Positions 1-12,507 of a stretch of DNA of 64,000 nt are shown piece after piece. Below the pieces are notes generated by a model. The model did not search any database. It was not told where the DNA came from and was given only the letters and a program-made list of their open reading frames with translations. Numbering within the stretch: position 1 is the stretch's first letter; every line of letters starts with the position of its first letter. Made by a program: the position numbers and the translations under genes. The stretch comes from Neurospora tetrasperma FGSC 2508 (taxonomy: Eukaryota > Ascomycota > Sordariomycetes > Sordariales > Sordariaceae), in assembly GCF_000213175.1 (NCBI RefSeq), contig NW_009799179.1, positions 7,549,981 through 7,613,980 of the forward strand, given 5' to 3'.

Positions 1-1992
1 TGTTGTTTTGGTTAACAGTGATAACAGATGTTTGGGTGACGTTCGTCTCTTTTAGGTGGTGGACGAATCGCGGGCAGTACTTACAGTTCGTCATCGATGC
101 AATATTCATGACGTGCGGTGATGCATGCCGTATGAGCGCAGCACGGGCACTAGGCACATCCCGTTGAGCGGGAGGGGACGTGCCTTTTACATTCCACATT
201 CCAACGACACTCCGTCTCTCTGGTTGAAGATCTAAAGCTTTTGTCTCCTCAAACACCATACATGGACGGTTGAGTGACCAACTAGGCATAAACACATTCA
301 TCTCTTTTGCGACAGTAGACTCCATCGTTTTTGGCTCTACTCCTGCCGTCCGTACCTCCAACCGCCTCCGCCTCTTATACTCTTCACATCCATATCCCTC
401 TTCTTATTCTCTACCAGTGTCCCATTCAAACCGCACCCCGGGCTGTCACATGTCGACAATGTGTGTATGAGCGCATTCCCCCCTCCCTCCTTCTTCTTCT
501 TTTTCTTTCTCCTTTTTTTTTCTTTCATCACATCCCTTCAACAAATGACTATCTGGCACCGCTACCTCGAGCACCACCACCTCGGGCACCGACCTCGCCA
601 GTGCCGGGAACCCCACGAAGTTCCACTACGGGCCCCCATCGTCTCATCCACCACATGCCTCCTATTCCTCACCCTCATGCCGCTAGGTGACCCCAAATCA
701 CAAGCCTGCTAGTGCGAGAGATTTGGACCCCCTTGAGCTTCCCTCTTTAAAAGCGCGCGCGCACAGGGCGTACCAAACGCCACGGAGACGTCGACATCCA
801 GTAAGCCGATCAGGATAAGCGTCGCCCGCAGCTATGACCACAGCACTTGAGTATCGCTTTAGTTTCTCCAACATTGTTTTCTCCGAAATCGAAATCAGAA
901 GAACATTAGGTAGGGATGAGATCCCAGTGTTTATATTAGTCCCAGTATGTGTAATCCGTGGCGTTGAGAAAGACCTGTCACCAGGTTTGATGGCGAGTGG
1001 TCTTTATCATAGTGGCTTTGGTATCGTTCTTGTCGTCGTGAACGAAGTGCCTATGGCAGTTCGGTACACATTACGATTCTGGTGGCCTTCTTGCCGGATC
1101 TGCTACAGTAAACTTACTCAGACTACATTGGTTACACATGACTATCTGCTGGAGTCGCATGCCTCCTGTGTCGGTTTTGTAGCCGATTGGTCATATTACT
1201 TTGTGCCCGTTATGACTTCTGTGCTCAGCAGCTATTCATCGCATCCTCACCACATTGTCTTCATATTATCTAGAGATAGCGTTCTCTGGTTAGTGATAGG
1301 TCTCGGTATCGAAACTAATGAAACTCCAGGGTAAAAAGAGCTTTTCACCCCACAGGAAGATTTTCCGCATGTCCTCAGAAGGAGCGTGAGGGGGAACTAA
1401 GGGAGTCCGATGAAGGATTTTCATACATGAGCTTCAGGATTCACTGCTGTGCAGGTAGCTATTAGGAAGGTGCAATCTGGTTAAAGGCAGCTCGATAGCA
1501 GCTTGGGAAGCGGCAAGTCGGAAAACCCCGTCACTGAACTACGAATAGTTTTCCTGCAATCTCAACATTGTCCACCATTGGTGTCAGAGATATGGGTTAG
1601 GGAAGTGTTTGATTGATGGAAGGAAGGCAAATGCAGCATATGCCTTATTGAAAGTGATGGGTTCAGAATTCAGTGTCACAAACACAGTTCGGCAAGATCA
1701 GATAGTATAGTAGACAGGGGCTCAAAGATGCCCCTTGAACGTCGAATTTGAGTGAGGAGTGTTCCTGTAACCTAGCAATTCTCAACGCTATCCGCAAGTC
1801 TTTCTGAGTTGCACCCCAGCGATATCCTTCCAAGAAATCAATCGAAAGTCGCTAAACTCCCGCTGGTATCACAAAGCAATTGCTCCAACCCATTTTTTTC
1901 CCCTCGCCCGTGCGCCGGTAATATGCAACTGAAGTTCCACTTCCACACCATTTTTTTCTCTTTCCCGCTTTCCATGATCCCCTGAACCGCTC
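1..1992. other. Left-edge region without a confident gene
   Basis: No reading frame here combines a good start, fungal codon bias and recognisable protein character. There is a pyrimidine-rich tract around 480-540, followed by a short Pro-rich open stretch up to about 690, which could be leader sequence or the tail of an unseen gene. A frame of 166 codons at 834-1334 looks like chance. The last 100 bases are probably the 3' UTR side of the minus-strand bHLH gene. Confidence 0.5.
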
Positions 1993-3175
1993 CTACTGAT
2001 TCCACACAAATGTACCGGTAGGACCGCCACCACGGCTGATCAAAAGCATCTCCAAGCCTTCCATCCTTCCTCTTAGTGCACTGTTCTCCGTCTCCAGACC
2101 ATGATTCCTCCTTTCAAGCTGGCTGATATACTCCGTCGCCTTACTGAGGATCGTCGCCTTGTTGAGCTTGGGAGCCGGAATCAGACCGCTCAAATCCCCT
2201 TCCTCGCCCTCATACTCATCATCGTAATTGCCGCTCTCCATGCGCATGGCTGCGATGCGAAGAGATGGAACAGAGTCGCGAAGCGCTGCGATCTTGTCGT
2301 TGAGGTTGGTGCGATATCTCTTCTCGATCATGTTGTGGGCCGTCTTCTTGGGGGCCGTCATGGAGGGGGGAGAAGTGCTCTTTTCCTTCTTAGTCGGTGG
2401 GCTGTGGGACGAATTGGGCGGCGGGGATAGGGAGACGCGCTTGGCTGGGCGACATTCCTCTTCATCGGAAGACGAAGAGCAGGAAGACTTGCGCTTGAGG
2501 TTGTTGCGCGAGGGGTAACGCTTCACATCCTCAGCAAGTTCGATAGGTTGTTGCTGTTGTGGTTGTGGCTCAATAACGGCAGCCGGGGTAGAGCGTTGCG
2601 AGGGGGGTGTTACACCCATGACTTGAGACTGGAACAGTGGCGAGTTGGTATTTGTGCCTTCGAAGTTGAAGTTAAGGTCTTGTGTTGTCGTGGGCACCTC
2701 TAGCGAGAGCTCAACGGGGTTGATGGATGGGCTGGCGGTAAGAGGCCGAGGTGGGAGGGTCGAGATGAGGCTTCCGTCGTAGGGTTCAGTCTTGAAGCAG
2801 TCTTCAGACTCTGGGGAATGCTCAAAGTGCTCACGCTCGAACTTTCCCCATCTAAACAAATCATCACCATATGGCGAAAATAAACCGAAGGAAGTGGCGC
2901 TTGGCACAGGGGAGATGGGCGATACAGGGGATCCCGCAGAGTCGGAATTGAAGTCGGTGCTGTTGAAGTCCTCGTAAAGGGCAACTGGCGAGAAGTCTGT
3001 TAAAGATTCAGGGCAGGTTTGCTGTAACAATTGTTAGTCGCCTACATTTGCGCCATGGACAAGTCTGTGAACGGATGTTGTCATGTTAACTTACAAGTTG
3101 GCCAGTGCTGTAGGGCACGGTAGTGTACGACGTGAAGGCCATGGGTTGGTCCATGGTTGTTGTCCTGATGTCCAT
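1993..3175 (-). CDS. bHLH transcription factor, SREBP-type, no membrane anchor
   Basis: Two exons, 3175-3095 and 3021-1993, joined across a 73-nt intron with donor GTAAGT, a CTAAC branch and acceptor TTACAG. The frame is continuous and gives 369 residues. The start is the first ATG of exon 1. The N-terminal 240 residues are Ser/Pro-rich and acidic, like an activation region. The bHLH begins near residue 253. It has the EKRYR core, in which the Tyr replaces the Arg usual in other bHLH proteins. This is the SREBP hallmark that allows binding to sterol regulatory elements as well as E-boxes. The helices are separated by a long acidic loop (about residues 278-305), as in fungal SrbA-type factors, and a short leucine-zipper-like helix follows. 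The protein ends about 15 residues later without any transmembrane segment, so it is not a membrane-held SREBP precursor. A nuclear regulator is likely, but its targets cannot be told from sequence. Confidence 0.9.
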
Positions 3176-6100
3176 CTGGTGACAAAATCAGGTGTGTTTG
3201 TTTTCGGGTGTGGTGTGTTTGATGTTTTGCATTCAGATTGTGGGGGTAGCGATCCGAGCGTTTGATGTGTTGTCTGTTTAATCGGACGGCTTGTCTGGTG
3301 ATGAACAAGCGTCTGGATTGTGGTGTTTTGAGTTTTCTGGGTGATCTTGGTGATGCAATGACAACTACTATATGCCATCGAGAGAGAACAATGGGCTATT
3401 TGATATTAAAGGGACATAGTCAAATGAGTCGGAATCGTTCGGTAACGCGCGCTCGTGTAGGTACTCCCGCTCGTCTAGCTACTACCGCATGGGGCTGTGC
3501 GTGCATTGCATTTGCAGCAGACATACATTCCACTTCATAACGGGCGATCTGCATCACCTGCCAGTCATACGATTGCGCCCGAAAATCCAACTATCAACGG
3601 CAAAAGGTCTGGATCGCACTGGGCTAGGTGGGCGTGGCAGGGTGCATAGAAAGTCCACCTCAAGTCGCTAAAGCCAGCTTTCGCTACAGGGGCTAGAGGA
3701 CCCCGTGGGCCCCTATGTATTCGGCTGGAGCCCTGTTCTGAGAGCACATAGAGGTACCATCTTAACGCCGGTGGTCCGTCATAGGCGGCCTTTCGAGTTA
3801 GTAGTGAGCATGGCAGCGGCTCAACATCGAGACCTCGGAGCTCTCCGGGACGTGGCCTCGGCATCAACAGCCCCAAGTTGCTTCCCTGTCCCAACTGGCC
3901 CAGGCTTGTCCCTACCCTCCCCAACACTTCTGCACAAACGTGACATCGAGGACCTTTGGTGCCCCTAGGGTCCGGGTCGGGTAAGTTTTGGCTTGGAGTG
4001 CTCGGCGCCGGTTGACATGACAACTGCCATGGGCTTTCAAGCTTTGCCATGCAGTCATCAACAAGTCGCATATGGACTACGATCGAGTCTTTTTCAAAAT
4101 GGGATTTGGCTATGCCGAGCATGCCTGGGAGGGCTATTTTTGCCGCGCAACGAGGTGAAATCCGGATCATCTTTGTTTCTCACATGTCAGAAAGATACTA
4201 CACAATGACGGCGGTAGATATGGTGTATACTTGTGATTGGGATTTGCTGAATGGGTCACGGCATCACGCTGCTCCCAGATCCTGAGGTTAGTGGCTCGAC
4301 GGTCAACCCAACATATTGGCATACCGCGCGGAGACCCGATGGTGGTGAAAGCGCGAGATATCATCAAGGTTTCTACTGGGGGTAATGGGCCGTTTCTGAC
4401 TGCAGCAGATCGAGATCCTGCTCCCAGTCATTGCCGTGCTCGGTCATGGGGATTGTAGTAGTCGCGGTTGACCGCGCTCCGGAGTCATGGGTCAAGCGGA
4501 TACGAACGAAGGTGGACGAGAGGTGCCAAAAGGTGCCATGGCCGATTGGAGAACAACCGTTGAAAGCCGCCGCGAGGGCGTCAATCGCGGAGAAACATTT
4601 GCACGTTGACTCGATTGAATGCTTGGCAAAATCCCTTCAGTCCGTTTGCCGTGGGTTCGGGCCTGGCGAGGGTGGGAATAGCACCTCTATTGGGTTGGGT
4701 GTGTTTTCGTCGAGCAGGTCAAGCGAACGAGATTGGCTTGGAATCTGCTGTGTTTTGGGAGAATGGTTCGATTTCGAGGAAAGCCCACAATCCAGAACTG
4801 ACCCACCATAGCAGCCCGCAAAACGTGTGACCGGAAATGGCCGTGGAGTAAATTGCTAGTGCTACGGTACTGCCCCAGCCCTTTTCACTGCATAGGTACT
4901 CACAAACCATCTCGAAAAATTATCGTAAACCGTGCACTTGGACCAAACTCACCCGATATTTCCTCGTCCCCCCCCCCGTGCCCTCCTTGGGTCACCGGAT
5001 CCAAGTCCCGATTTGGCGAACAACGCGATGCCATTGGGACGATGAATGATGACTGTTAAAAAATTCACTCATTGGGATCATTGCCACCAGTTATGAGCCC
5101 ATTGACGGCCATTTAACATGCTACCGGAGAGGCTTGGTGGAGCATGGCAGCCCTGGGAGTTAAAGTCACTCCTGTCAACGGACCTTAAGCCAGACAGACC
5201 TAGGGGCATGTGAAAGACCCATCCGAACTGCCCCACAATGGTACCTTACCTCTAGTGTACGCAGTAGGTACTGTACCTACCGCCGCACCGGACCGAGCGA
5301 CGAACGGGATCTATTCTACGCCCCACCCGGCCGGACTGCCCGCCGAGCCGGGCCATTTGACAGTTCCACTTGCCGGTTCAAGCGCGCACTGGGCTGCCGA
5401 GATCGATCGCTAGCCGCCGACGCACCTCCAGCCCACTTCACAAAGCTCGGTGCCAGTCAACTCATTACCAACAGGGCCACGGCGTATTTTCGAGCAGACC
5501 GATCGCAACCCCGAGCGTCCTGCCATTCAAGGCTTAAGTGCTTAGTATAAATTGGCATTGCCCACATCAATTTTCGCCCATGACCAAACCTATCACCACA
5601 CATGACGTGCGTATCATCAGCATCACGAAAGCGTTTATTGCACGGCAAAGTGCGCGCTGCATACCCCAATTCCTAAGCAACAGTTCTAGCGCAGCTCCAT
5701 TGCGCAGCCTTTGTCGCACCAAGTCGTTAGCTCTGGTACCTACCAAGGATTATCACGTTCCATGACCTCGTTTTTTTCGGCTTCATCGTTCATGTGCCTC
5801 ACAAGACCTCGGTTGGTGAAAGTCTTCAACCTCTCTTGCGCCCGTCTTTGTTCTTGCGGTCTATCTTACAGTGGCTACAATTTTGCCACTAGCCTTCTCT
5901 GCCACATATCTTTCGCGTGGCTGCACAGCTTTGAAGGCACCGAATCAGCCCAGCCCTGCCCGGAAATGTACCAACCGAGGAATCTTTCGGGTCTAGATAT
6001 AGGTTCAGGACCTTTCATGGGTTGTCGGGAGGATACTCACAGCGTCGACCAGTCACAGGTTCCGGTGTATTTTTCCCGCCTTCCCTTCCCTTCGCAGCTC

Positions 6101-7610
6101 TCTTCATGCTCCCAGTCGAGAATCAAAACCAAAACGGGCTTGCATGTACGAGGACAACACGTGGACCATGTGAAACACCGAACACTCATTGGGGGTCCGG
6201 ACATCCATACCGTCAATTTCAATTCACTGCACGTTCAATCCAAAGACTGAGAATTGCATGTGTCAACGTGCAATTGTACACTGGCCAAAAGGCCCCCACT
6301 AACCCGACGTCCTGGACCATGGACATATGAGGGCAGAATGCCATCATCTACCGGACGGCCATGCAGACTCAAGATAAACAGTGCAGAAAGGTCTAGAGCT
6401 CGAGGGCCTTACGCGAGCCGCACTTTTACCATGGTTGAAGGACATAAAAATGCATGGGGCATATGCCGGATCACTGCATCATGCTTCGAAGGACCACAAT
6501 CAACAACACAGTGTCATTCTGCATTAACGAAAGCCTGCTGTAACCATCTACCAGTACGTGTCCTGCCAAAGCTCGAGATGGCAGGACTGGATAAGACACA
6601 ATGTGGTGTATCCCGGGAAGTTCATGTTCTGTTCTCGGGATCACATCATCAAACCAAGTTGCAATCGCTTCAAAGCACATCCCAAGGGACACTCCGCCCG
6701 CCGAAGGCCTTTGATGAAGCAATGAACAAACAAAATAGATAAGACGGTCTTTCCGAACTTTGCTTCTTTAATATTTTGAACGTAATGGTATAGCTAACAT
6801 GCAGGCACAGATGAATCATATCGAAATAGCACAATATTTTACCCAGTTCGATAGTTCAGTTCGGGACATCTTGATTCTAATTTCCACTCCCGCAATGCCT
6901 GCACTGGCCAAAACCAGGAAAAGCCACGCCCATCTTTCCAATTCTGGGATCTGCGGGTCTTGGAGGCTATCATGGGGTGTAATGTTAATATCAGCCGCCA
7001 TTCAACCTCCGAGCCTGGCCTCTCATATGTCGCCGTCGCTTCTACATCAATCTGCGGATAAAGTCAGTTGGTATCCCAAATTGTCACCCTCTCCACCACT
7101 CGCCGCCTTCACATTGGGGATTCACCCACGCTCAATATGTTGTCTGCATCAGCGCCCAGCATGCGATCTTCAGTTTTGGTCTTTACCTGGAAGGAGCACC
7201 TCGAGGGGGAAACGTCTCCATGGTTCTGTAGATTAAGAGTGACGATAAAAATGGCATCACGCGGTTCACCCGCCCATTGGTACATATGCTATACCCCCTC
7301 GGCTCGACACATCTGCCTCCGACATCCTGACCAGAGTATCACCGCGACCGGGAAAACAACTCGACGATAACAGGCAGCTCACTCTGGTTGACTTTCTTGG
7401 CAGGAACAACAAGTCAACTCATAGAATCAGCAGCGCATACTTTAGAGCAATGATTTCCGTCATTCTTTCTATCTCGCTCAGTTTTTACTCTCCGGGTTTC
7501 GACCAGGAAATTTTCAATCCCTCATCTGTCTGGTTGCCGCGCTCAGCATTTTTAACACCTACTCAGCGTTGAAATTCTCTCTTGTGGACGTCACGCGTCT
7601 ATAAGCGACA
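3176..7610. other. Long gene-poor spacer
   Basis: This stretch of 4.4 kb holds the bHLH promoter and the upstream region of the AA8 gene. Several frames of 100-200 codons occur (3565-4170 minus, 5711-6250 plus), but they have no family signature, no splice-supported extension and odd composition. I found no tRNA or 5S rRNA. A short perfect palindrome lies at 5264-5280. Confidence 0.5.
5264..5280. repeat. 17-bp perfect palindrome GTAGGTAC-T-GTACCTAC
   Basis: Two 8-base arms are exact reverse complements around a single T. The same TAGGTA/TACCTA words recur in other intergenic parts of the window. Function unknown; it may be a regulator site or simply a favoured intergenic word. Confidence 0.7.
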
Positions 7611-8697
7611 ATGTTCTGGAACTTACTATTCGCGGTCATCGTGACCTTACTGCGCAGCGGTACGAACAGGAATCCCTTACATCCACTGGACCCAATTGGG
7701 AGGCACTAATGCGCCCAACAGTATCTGCTGCCGAGTCTGTTGCAGTTCACGACGCCGAAACTGGCCTCACCTACTCCCAAAACTTTGCGTTGTACAAGCT
7801 CGACGGTCGAGGGATAACCTTCCGAATCGCAATCCCCAGCAACGTCTCCAGCAACTCCGCCTACGACGCGGTAGTCCAGGTGATCATTCCTAACGACGTC
7901 GGCTGGGCCGGGCTTGCTTGGGGCGGTTCAATGACCAAGAACCCCTTAATGGTTTTTTGGCGAGGGTCAAACAATCAACCAGTGTTGTCGTCTAGATGGG
8001 CCAGGTAAGTTACGCTTATACGTTCACATGCACAATCACATGCACAGGTTTTCAATGTTTTGGCTCTCATCCGTATGGATGGATTCACATGTACATGCAA
8101 TGTTGTGCTGAAAGAAAATGCGGGCGGATTATCAATTCCCATACCTACATGACGGCTATGTGGGAACTGGCAGCCCGCATTATCTTCTCATCTTTGTCTT
8201 GACATTTTTTTCTTGCGCCTGACATAGATGCAATGCACATCGATATTCCCCATCCTCGCCTTGGGGTGCATACATGTACCTGTGATAATTTCAGACCAAC
8301 CGAAATCAAAACCGCAAACTTCACCTACTAACCTCTCCCCCCTTTTCTCCAATTCAGCAGCCACACACCTCCTCAACCCTACACCACCGCCACCTACACT
8401 TTATTCAAAACCGGCACCAAGTCCAACTCCACCCACTGGCAATTCACCGCCCTTTGCATGGGCTGCACCTCATGGGCCGCCGACGGCGGCGCGGTCCGCT
8501 ACGTCCAGCCCAACGGCGGCAACCGGCTTGCTTTTGCTTATAGCCCCACTAAACCTTCGAACCCGTCTAGCCCGACGAGCGCGATCACGGTGCACGATGT
8601 GCATGCGTACTGGAATCATGATTTCAGTACGGCGAGGAATGCGGGCTTCGAAGCGGCGGTGCAGAGGTTGTTGGGGGGTCAGGGAGTTAGGGCTTAG
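7611..8697 (+). CDS. Secreted cytochrome-domain protein (AA8 / CDH-type heme domain)
   Basis: Three exons are proposed: 7611-7659, 7722-8004 and 8358-8697, giving about 223 residues. Intron 1 has donor GTACGA, a CACTAAT branch and acceptor CAACAG. Intron 2 has donor GTAAGT and is unusually long at about 350 nt; its acceptor could also lie 3 nt further on. Residues 1-19 form a signal peptide. The rest matches the b-type cytochrome domain of cellobiose dehydrogenase: a beta-sandwich DOMON-like fold with the WGGSM motif, whose Met87 should be one axial heme ligand, a CMGC disulfide segment, and a HDVHAYW segment whose His190 or His193 should be the other. The frame stops right after this domain, so there is no flavin dehydrogenase domain and no cellulose-binding module. 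Known stand-alone AA8 proteins are secreted and pass electrons extracellularly, for example to lytic polysaccharide monooxygenases. That role is inferred here. Confidence 0.82.
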
Positions 8698-9476
8698 GTG
8701 GCCAAAAGGGGCAAAGTGAGAGGGGATGTTGGAGGGAAATGGGTGGCTAGGTAAGTCTTGAGAGGTTTTCGCTAGGTCTTTGCAAGTGGAATGTTCATCT
8801 CGAAAGAGGTGTGGCGTGGGCTAGGAGTGTCTCATTGGTGTTGATCATGGGCATGAGGGACAGATAGAGCAAAGTACAGGTGTGAATGAAGTCAAGCAAT
8901 GTCTGGAAATTTGTGATCGAAGAAGCAATGTTACACCTGCATCACTTTCCTGTCCTGAAATGTTGGTTGATTCACCCACCACTGCAGGCCACAACAACGA
9001 TGATGGCTTGGTAGACACTTGACTGTTCTGGGACCTAAACATGTTGTTTCCTTCGTAAGAAATCTTCGATGGCTCTTGAATGGAGTAGTTACAGTTTAGA
9101 AAATGACAGCTAGTCTGTACGTACCTGATATTGTCCGTCCATGTGACTGTTTCGAGATGTGCATTTCTGGCGGTCTCATCACCATCATGCATCATATGTT
9201 CAAATTGTTCATATTATCCATCCCAATGCGATAATATTCGATTGAATCACAGGAGATTGAAAGATGATCCGGAGTAGCGATCCCAAATGAAGTTGAAGGT
9301 CAATACATTGAGCAGAAGGGTTTTCTATACAGGAGTGTCTCAACTGGTAATCCCGCGCATAAGAGTCAAACAAGGGAATTTCTAGGACGACTTTCTTGAT
9401 ATTATAACCAACGGAAAACGAACAAACGCCTGCTTTCTTCTGTCGATTAAACCACCATTGGAAAAATATCCCCAGT
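8698..9476. other. Spacer downstream of the AA8 gene
   Basis: 3' flank of the AA8 gene and 5' flank of the next plus-strand gene. No gene or RNA feature seen. Confidence 0.5.
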
Positions 9477-10511
9477 ATGGAATTTCAACCATTCGGCCAG
9501 GATGGTGGTTCCTCCTCCTCCTCCTCCCCAGGCTCTTCCGAACAATCCTTCTGCACGCCTCCATAATCACCAATCCCTGTCATCTACTCCAGCTCTCTTA
9601 ACAATAATCGACATAACAATGACTCGAGCCCTGGAAATGGCGAGCTAGAAATAGAAAGCGGTGTACGCACACCGTCACAGTACCTCTCTTCACCACCATC
9701 ACCATTCCCATCACTACCTCCAGGCCACATACGGCATCCCACCACCTACCCATATCTGCCGAACAATCGTGATTACCAACCAACCACCTCTCAACGAGGA
9801 AAAAGGATAGTCAGCTTCTTCCCATGCCTCTATGACAACGACCAGTATCTTTGCCTCTGCCTTCCTCCCGTCTTCACCAAAGCAATGGTCAACCTAGCAA
9901 GCGGGATCAAGGTGGTGGTAAAGATAGTCTTTGAGACTCTCAGAACCGGTATGGATTGGGTCCCGCCAATTCCACCCGAGTCTGAGTCCGATTCTGACTT
10001 TGATATCGAGAGAAATTTGGATCGATTTTCGGGACGGGGAAAACGGAGCGGGGTACGGAAGTGGAAGGGGCCTCCTCCACCTATTTTCGTGCCAACGGGC
10101 GTTCTGCCTTTGTTTCGAAGTGATCATCCATCCCAGGAAGTGGACACGGAGCGCTGGAGTCGGCGGGGAAGGAACGAGGTACCCGCATCGCTGCGGCGGT
10201 TGGGGGACGGAGTAGGTGCTATAGTGGATGGAGAGAGGTATGTGAAAAGAAGGAATGAGAAAAATGACCATGATGCTGCCCATGTGAATGGCAATGAATT
10301 GAGCACAAAGATGAAGTGGAAGGGAAAGGGGAAGGCGCAGGCGGTTGACGTGGCACGAATTTCAACAGAGGTTTTGGCAAGTGGTTCCGGGGATCCAGGA
10401 AAGCTGCGGAGAGGATCGTATGTTCCGACGCGGCCTGACAGGAGGGGAACGAGGTGGGTGCCGAGAGGTGTTCATGGTGTCTGGGATGAGGACTACATAG
10501 GACAATCTTAA
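9477..10511 (+). pseudogene. Disordered Ser/Pro- and Arg/Lys-rich protein, frame broken by one TAA
   Basis: From the ATG at 9477 one frame runs 345 codons to a TGA-free end at 10511, interrupted only by a TAA at 9564-9566 (codon 30). Upstream of the break it encodes a poly-Ser stretch (SSSSSS). Downstream it is Asn/Ser/Pro-rich, then basic, with runs such as GKGKAQ and RRGTRW. A Cys-rich hydrophobic patch (residues about 118-135) and a following hydrophobic helix precede the internal ATG at 9885. If translation starts at 9885, an intact 208-residue protein remains. CAA-to-TAA is a single C-to-T change at a CpA, the kind produced by repeat-induced point mutation or deamination. No convincing intron removes the stop. 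No family recognised. Alternatives are a true short gene from 9885, or an assembly error. Confidence 0.5.
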
Positions 10512-12507
10512 TGAGAAATGGGGACCGAACTGGAAAAGAACGGGGCTTCAGAAACAACGAGTGGAAGGAAAGGGGCGATTGCGTGAGGTCGAAACTTGGC
10601 CACGCTGGAGATTGTTGCAACCAGACGGGAAGACGCGCGAGGAACATGAGCTTCGGTTTCTTGAGCAGAATCATCCAGCAGAGTGCCTTTCCCAAATCTG
10701 AAGAGACAAAAGAGGGATAACATGAACGATGCTGAAATGAAGTTTGTATCCAAAATTATAGAGCTTTGCAGTTCCTTGATGTTCTAGCTTGACAACCTAA
10801 TCATCCCTTACTTGATCATGTTTGTGAGGAAGCCCCACGAGCCGGAGTAATTCGTAGTCTTCTTGCTTTCCTTCCAATTTTATTCGGCTTGCGACGTCGA
10901 TGCAGTAATGGGGTCTCAGAGGCTCCAAACCACCATCTTCTGCCTGAAAACCTTCAGCTTCTAGATGACCACGAGGCATGTTGCAATCCTTCACTTCCCT
11001 TGTGGGGCAGACACTACCGGTAGTAGGCTCCAGTGTCCCAGATAGCCTGTTATCTACTTGTAAGCCGCTGCTGGCATCCTCTCTGTGTCATCTGGACCTT
11101 CGAACCTGAGTGCGCCTCCCCCTCATCTGGCGCTGTACGCGTCACGCACTGGGGCGTTGGTGGTTAAGGAAGGAGCACAGCCCCTAACATGCCCTGCCAG
11201 CTGCCACAAGCACCCGGCTGAGAGAAACCGGCAGGCCCAATATAAGGTCGGGTACCAGACACCAATACCACAGCGGGCTCTGTGGTCTTATGTCGCAGTG
11301 GTTCCGTTGATGAAAACATTGCTGGGCACGCGGTGTCCAAGGTACAGTTTTCGTAGGGCGCAGCTGGAGCATTGTGGTTCGTTCCACAAGCTTACCTGGG
11401 CGCCTAAGCTTTTTGCCAGTTTTACCGTCATCGATTCTTGCTGAAGACAGTTTCGATGTAATCCTTGGACTTTTCCCTTTCTTTTGCAATTTCGAACGAT
11501 GTCTGCATCGCACTTTTGGGTTTAGGGCGAAAGTGGTCTGGTATGCACCTTTTGAATTGAAGTAATGCGAAGAGATGAAGCTATTCCCGTGGTACAGAGA
11601 CAGACTAGAAACAGTCAACATTACAATCATCCTCCAAGGGTCGACTCACCTTGACCGCTAACTGGAATTCAACATTTCCGTGGGTCCATAACGCATGACT
11701 AGAATGATCAGACGGTCTTCATGCTCCGGGAAAAAGGTCGCACATGTTACTTTGGAGTGCAGAAAGACGTTTGTTCTGGGCCTACCGTGTCCAGTATGAT
11801 GTAGAAAGTAACAGCATACACGCATTCTCTCTATCTTCCAGCGCCGGTGCCGCACACGCTGCTTGATGGCTGGATTCCGATTGTTCTGCCCCTCAAACTC
11901 AAGTCGGTCACTCGTTTATGAATCGCCGGATGCTGGCGACACTCCCAAAATTCTACAATTCTGATTATCCCTGGATGTTGGAGAATACCTTGTACTTAGT
12001 TCGGTACTTACCGTCGGTATGTTTGTTTACTTCTGGGGCAAAGTGAGGGCATTCAGAATGCCTACAGAACCGATAAGCTGTGCTATGATGTCATGCAACA
12101 ATCTTATCTTATCGGCGTCTCATCGGCTTTCTTATCTCCCTGATAAGCTTGCCCGATGGGTGCCCCACTATAAACGTGACTCCCCTCGTCGCAACCACTT
12201 TCAACGTTCCTTCGTTTCAAATTACGGTTTTCTCATATTGCACTTTGCACTAGTGACTTGTCATCAACACATCGATTTTTCTTGAATCCTAGCTTTGTTC
12301 TAACGAATGAAAACCCAAAATGTGCATGCTCTTCGCAAACAGTCAACAATGCTCGATGGCGTGACCTGCCTTGGCCACAACCCGACTCCTCTGACCCAAT
12401 CCAGTCAACAGTCTTCCTACACCCTCCTTCACACCAGATCATCGCAGGTCACAAGACCACAGTAATATCTCTTGGCGAACGATGGCAGCAATCGCGACAT
12501 CAAGTCT
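10512..12507. other. Convergent intergenic region
   Basis: Two kb between the ends of a plus-strand and a minus-strand gene. Frames of up to 148 codons exist on both strands but none resembles a protein family. No RNA gene seen. Confidence 0.5.

Noticed and set aside
834-1334. 166-codon plus-strand frame
   Set aside because: No family, no coding bias and the length is within chance expectation for a 64-kb window read in six frames.
3565-4170. 201-codon minus-strand frame
   Set aside because: Composition is that of GC-rich intergenic sequence with few stops; no domain, no splice-supported extension.
9477-9600. Intron that would remove the TAA at 9564
   Set aside because: The only donor-like words (GTGGTT, GTATGG at the start codon) lack a good branch point and acceptor in frame.
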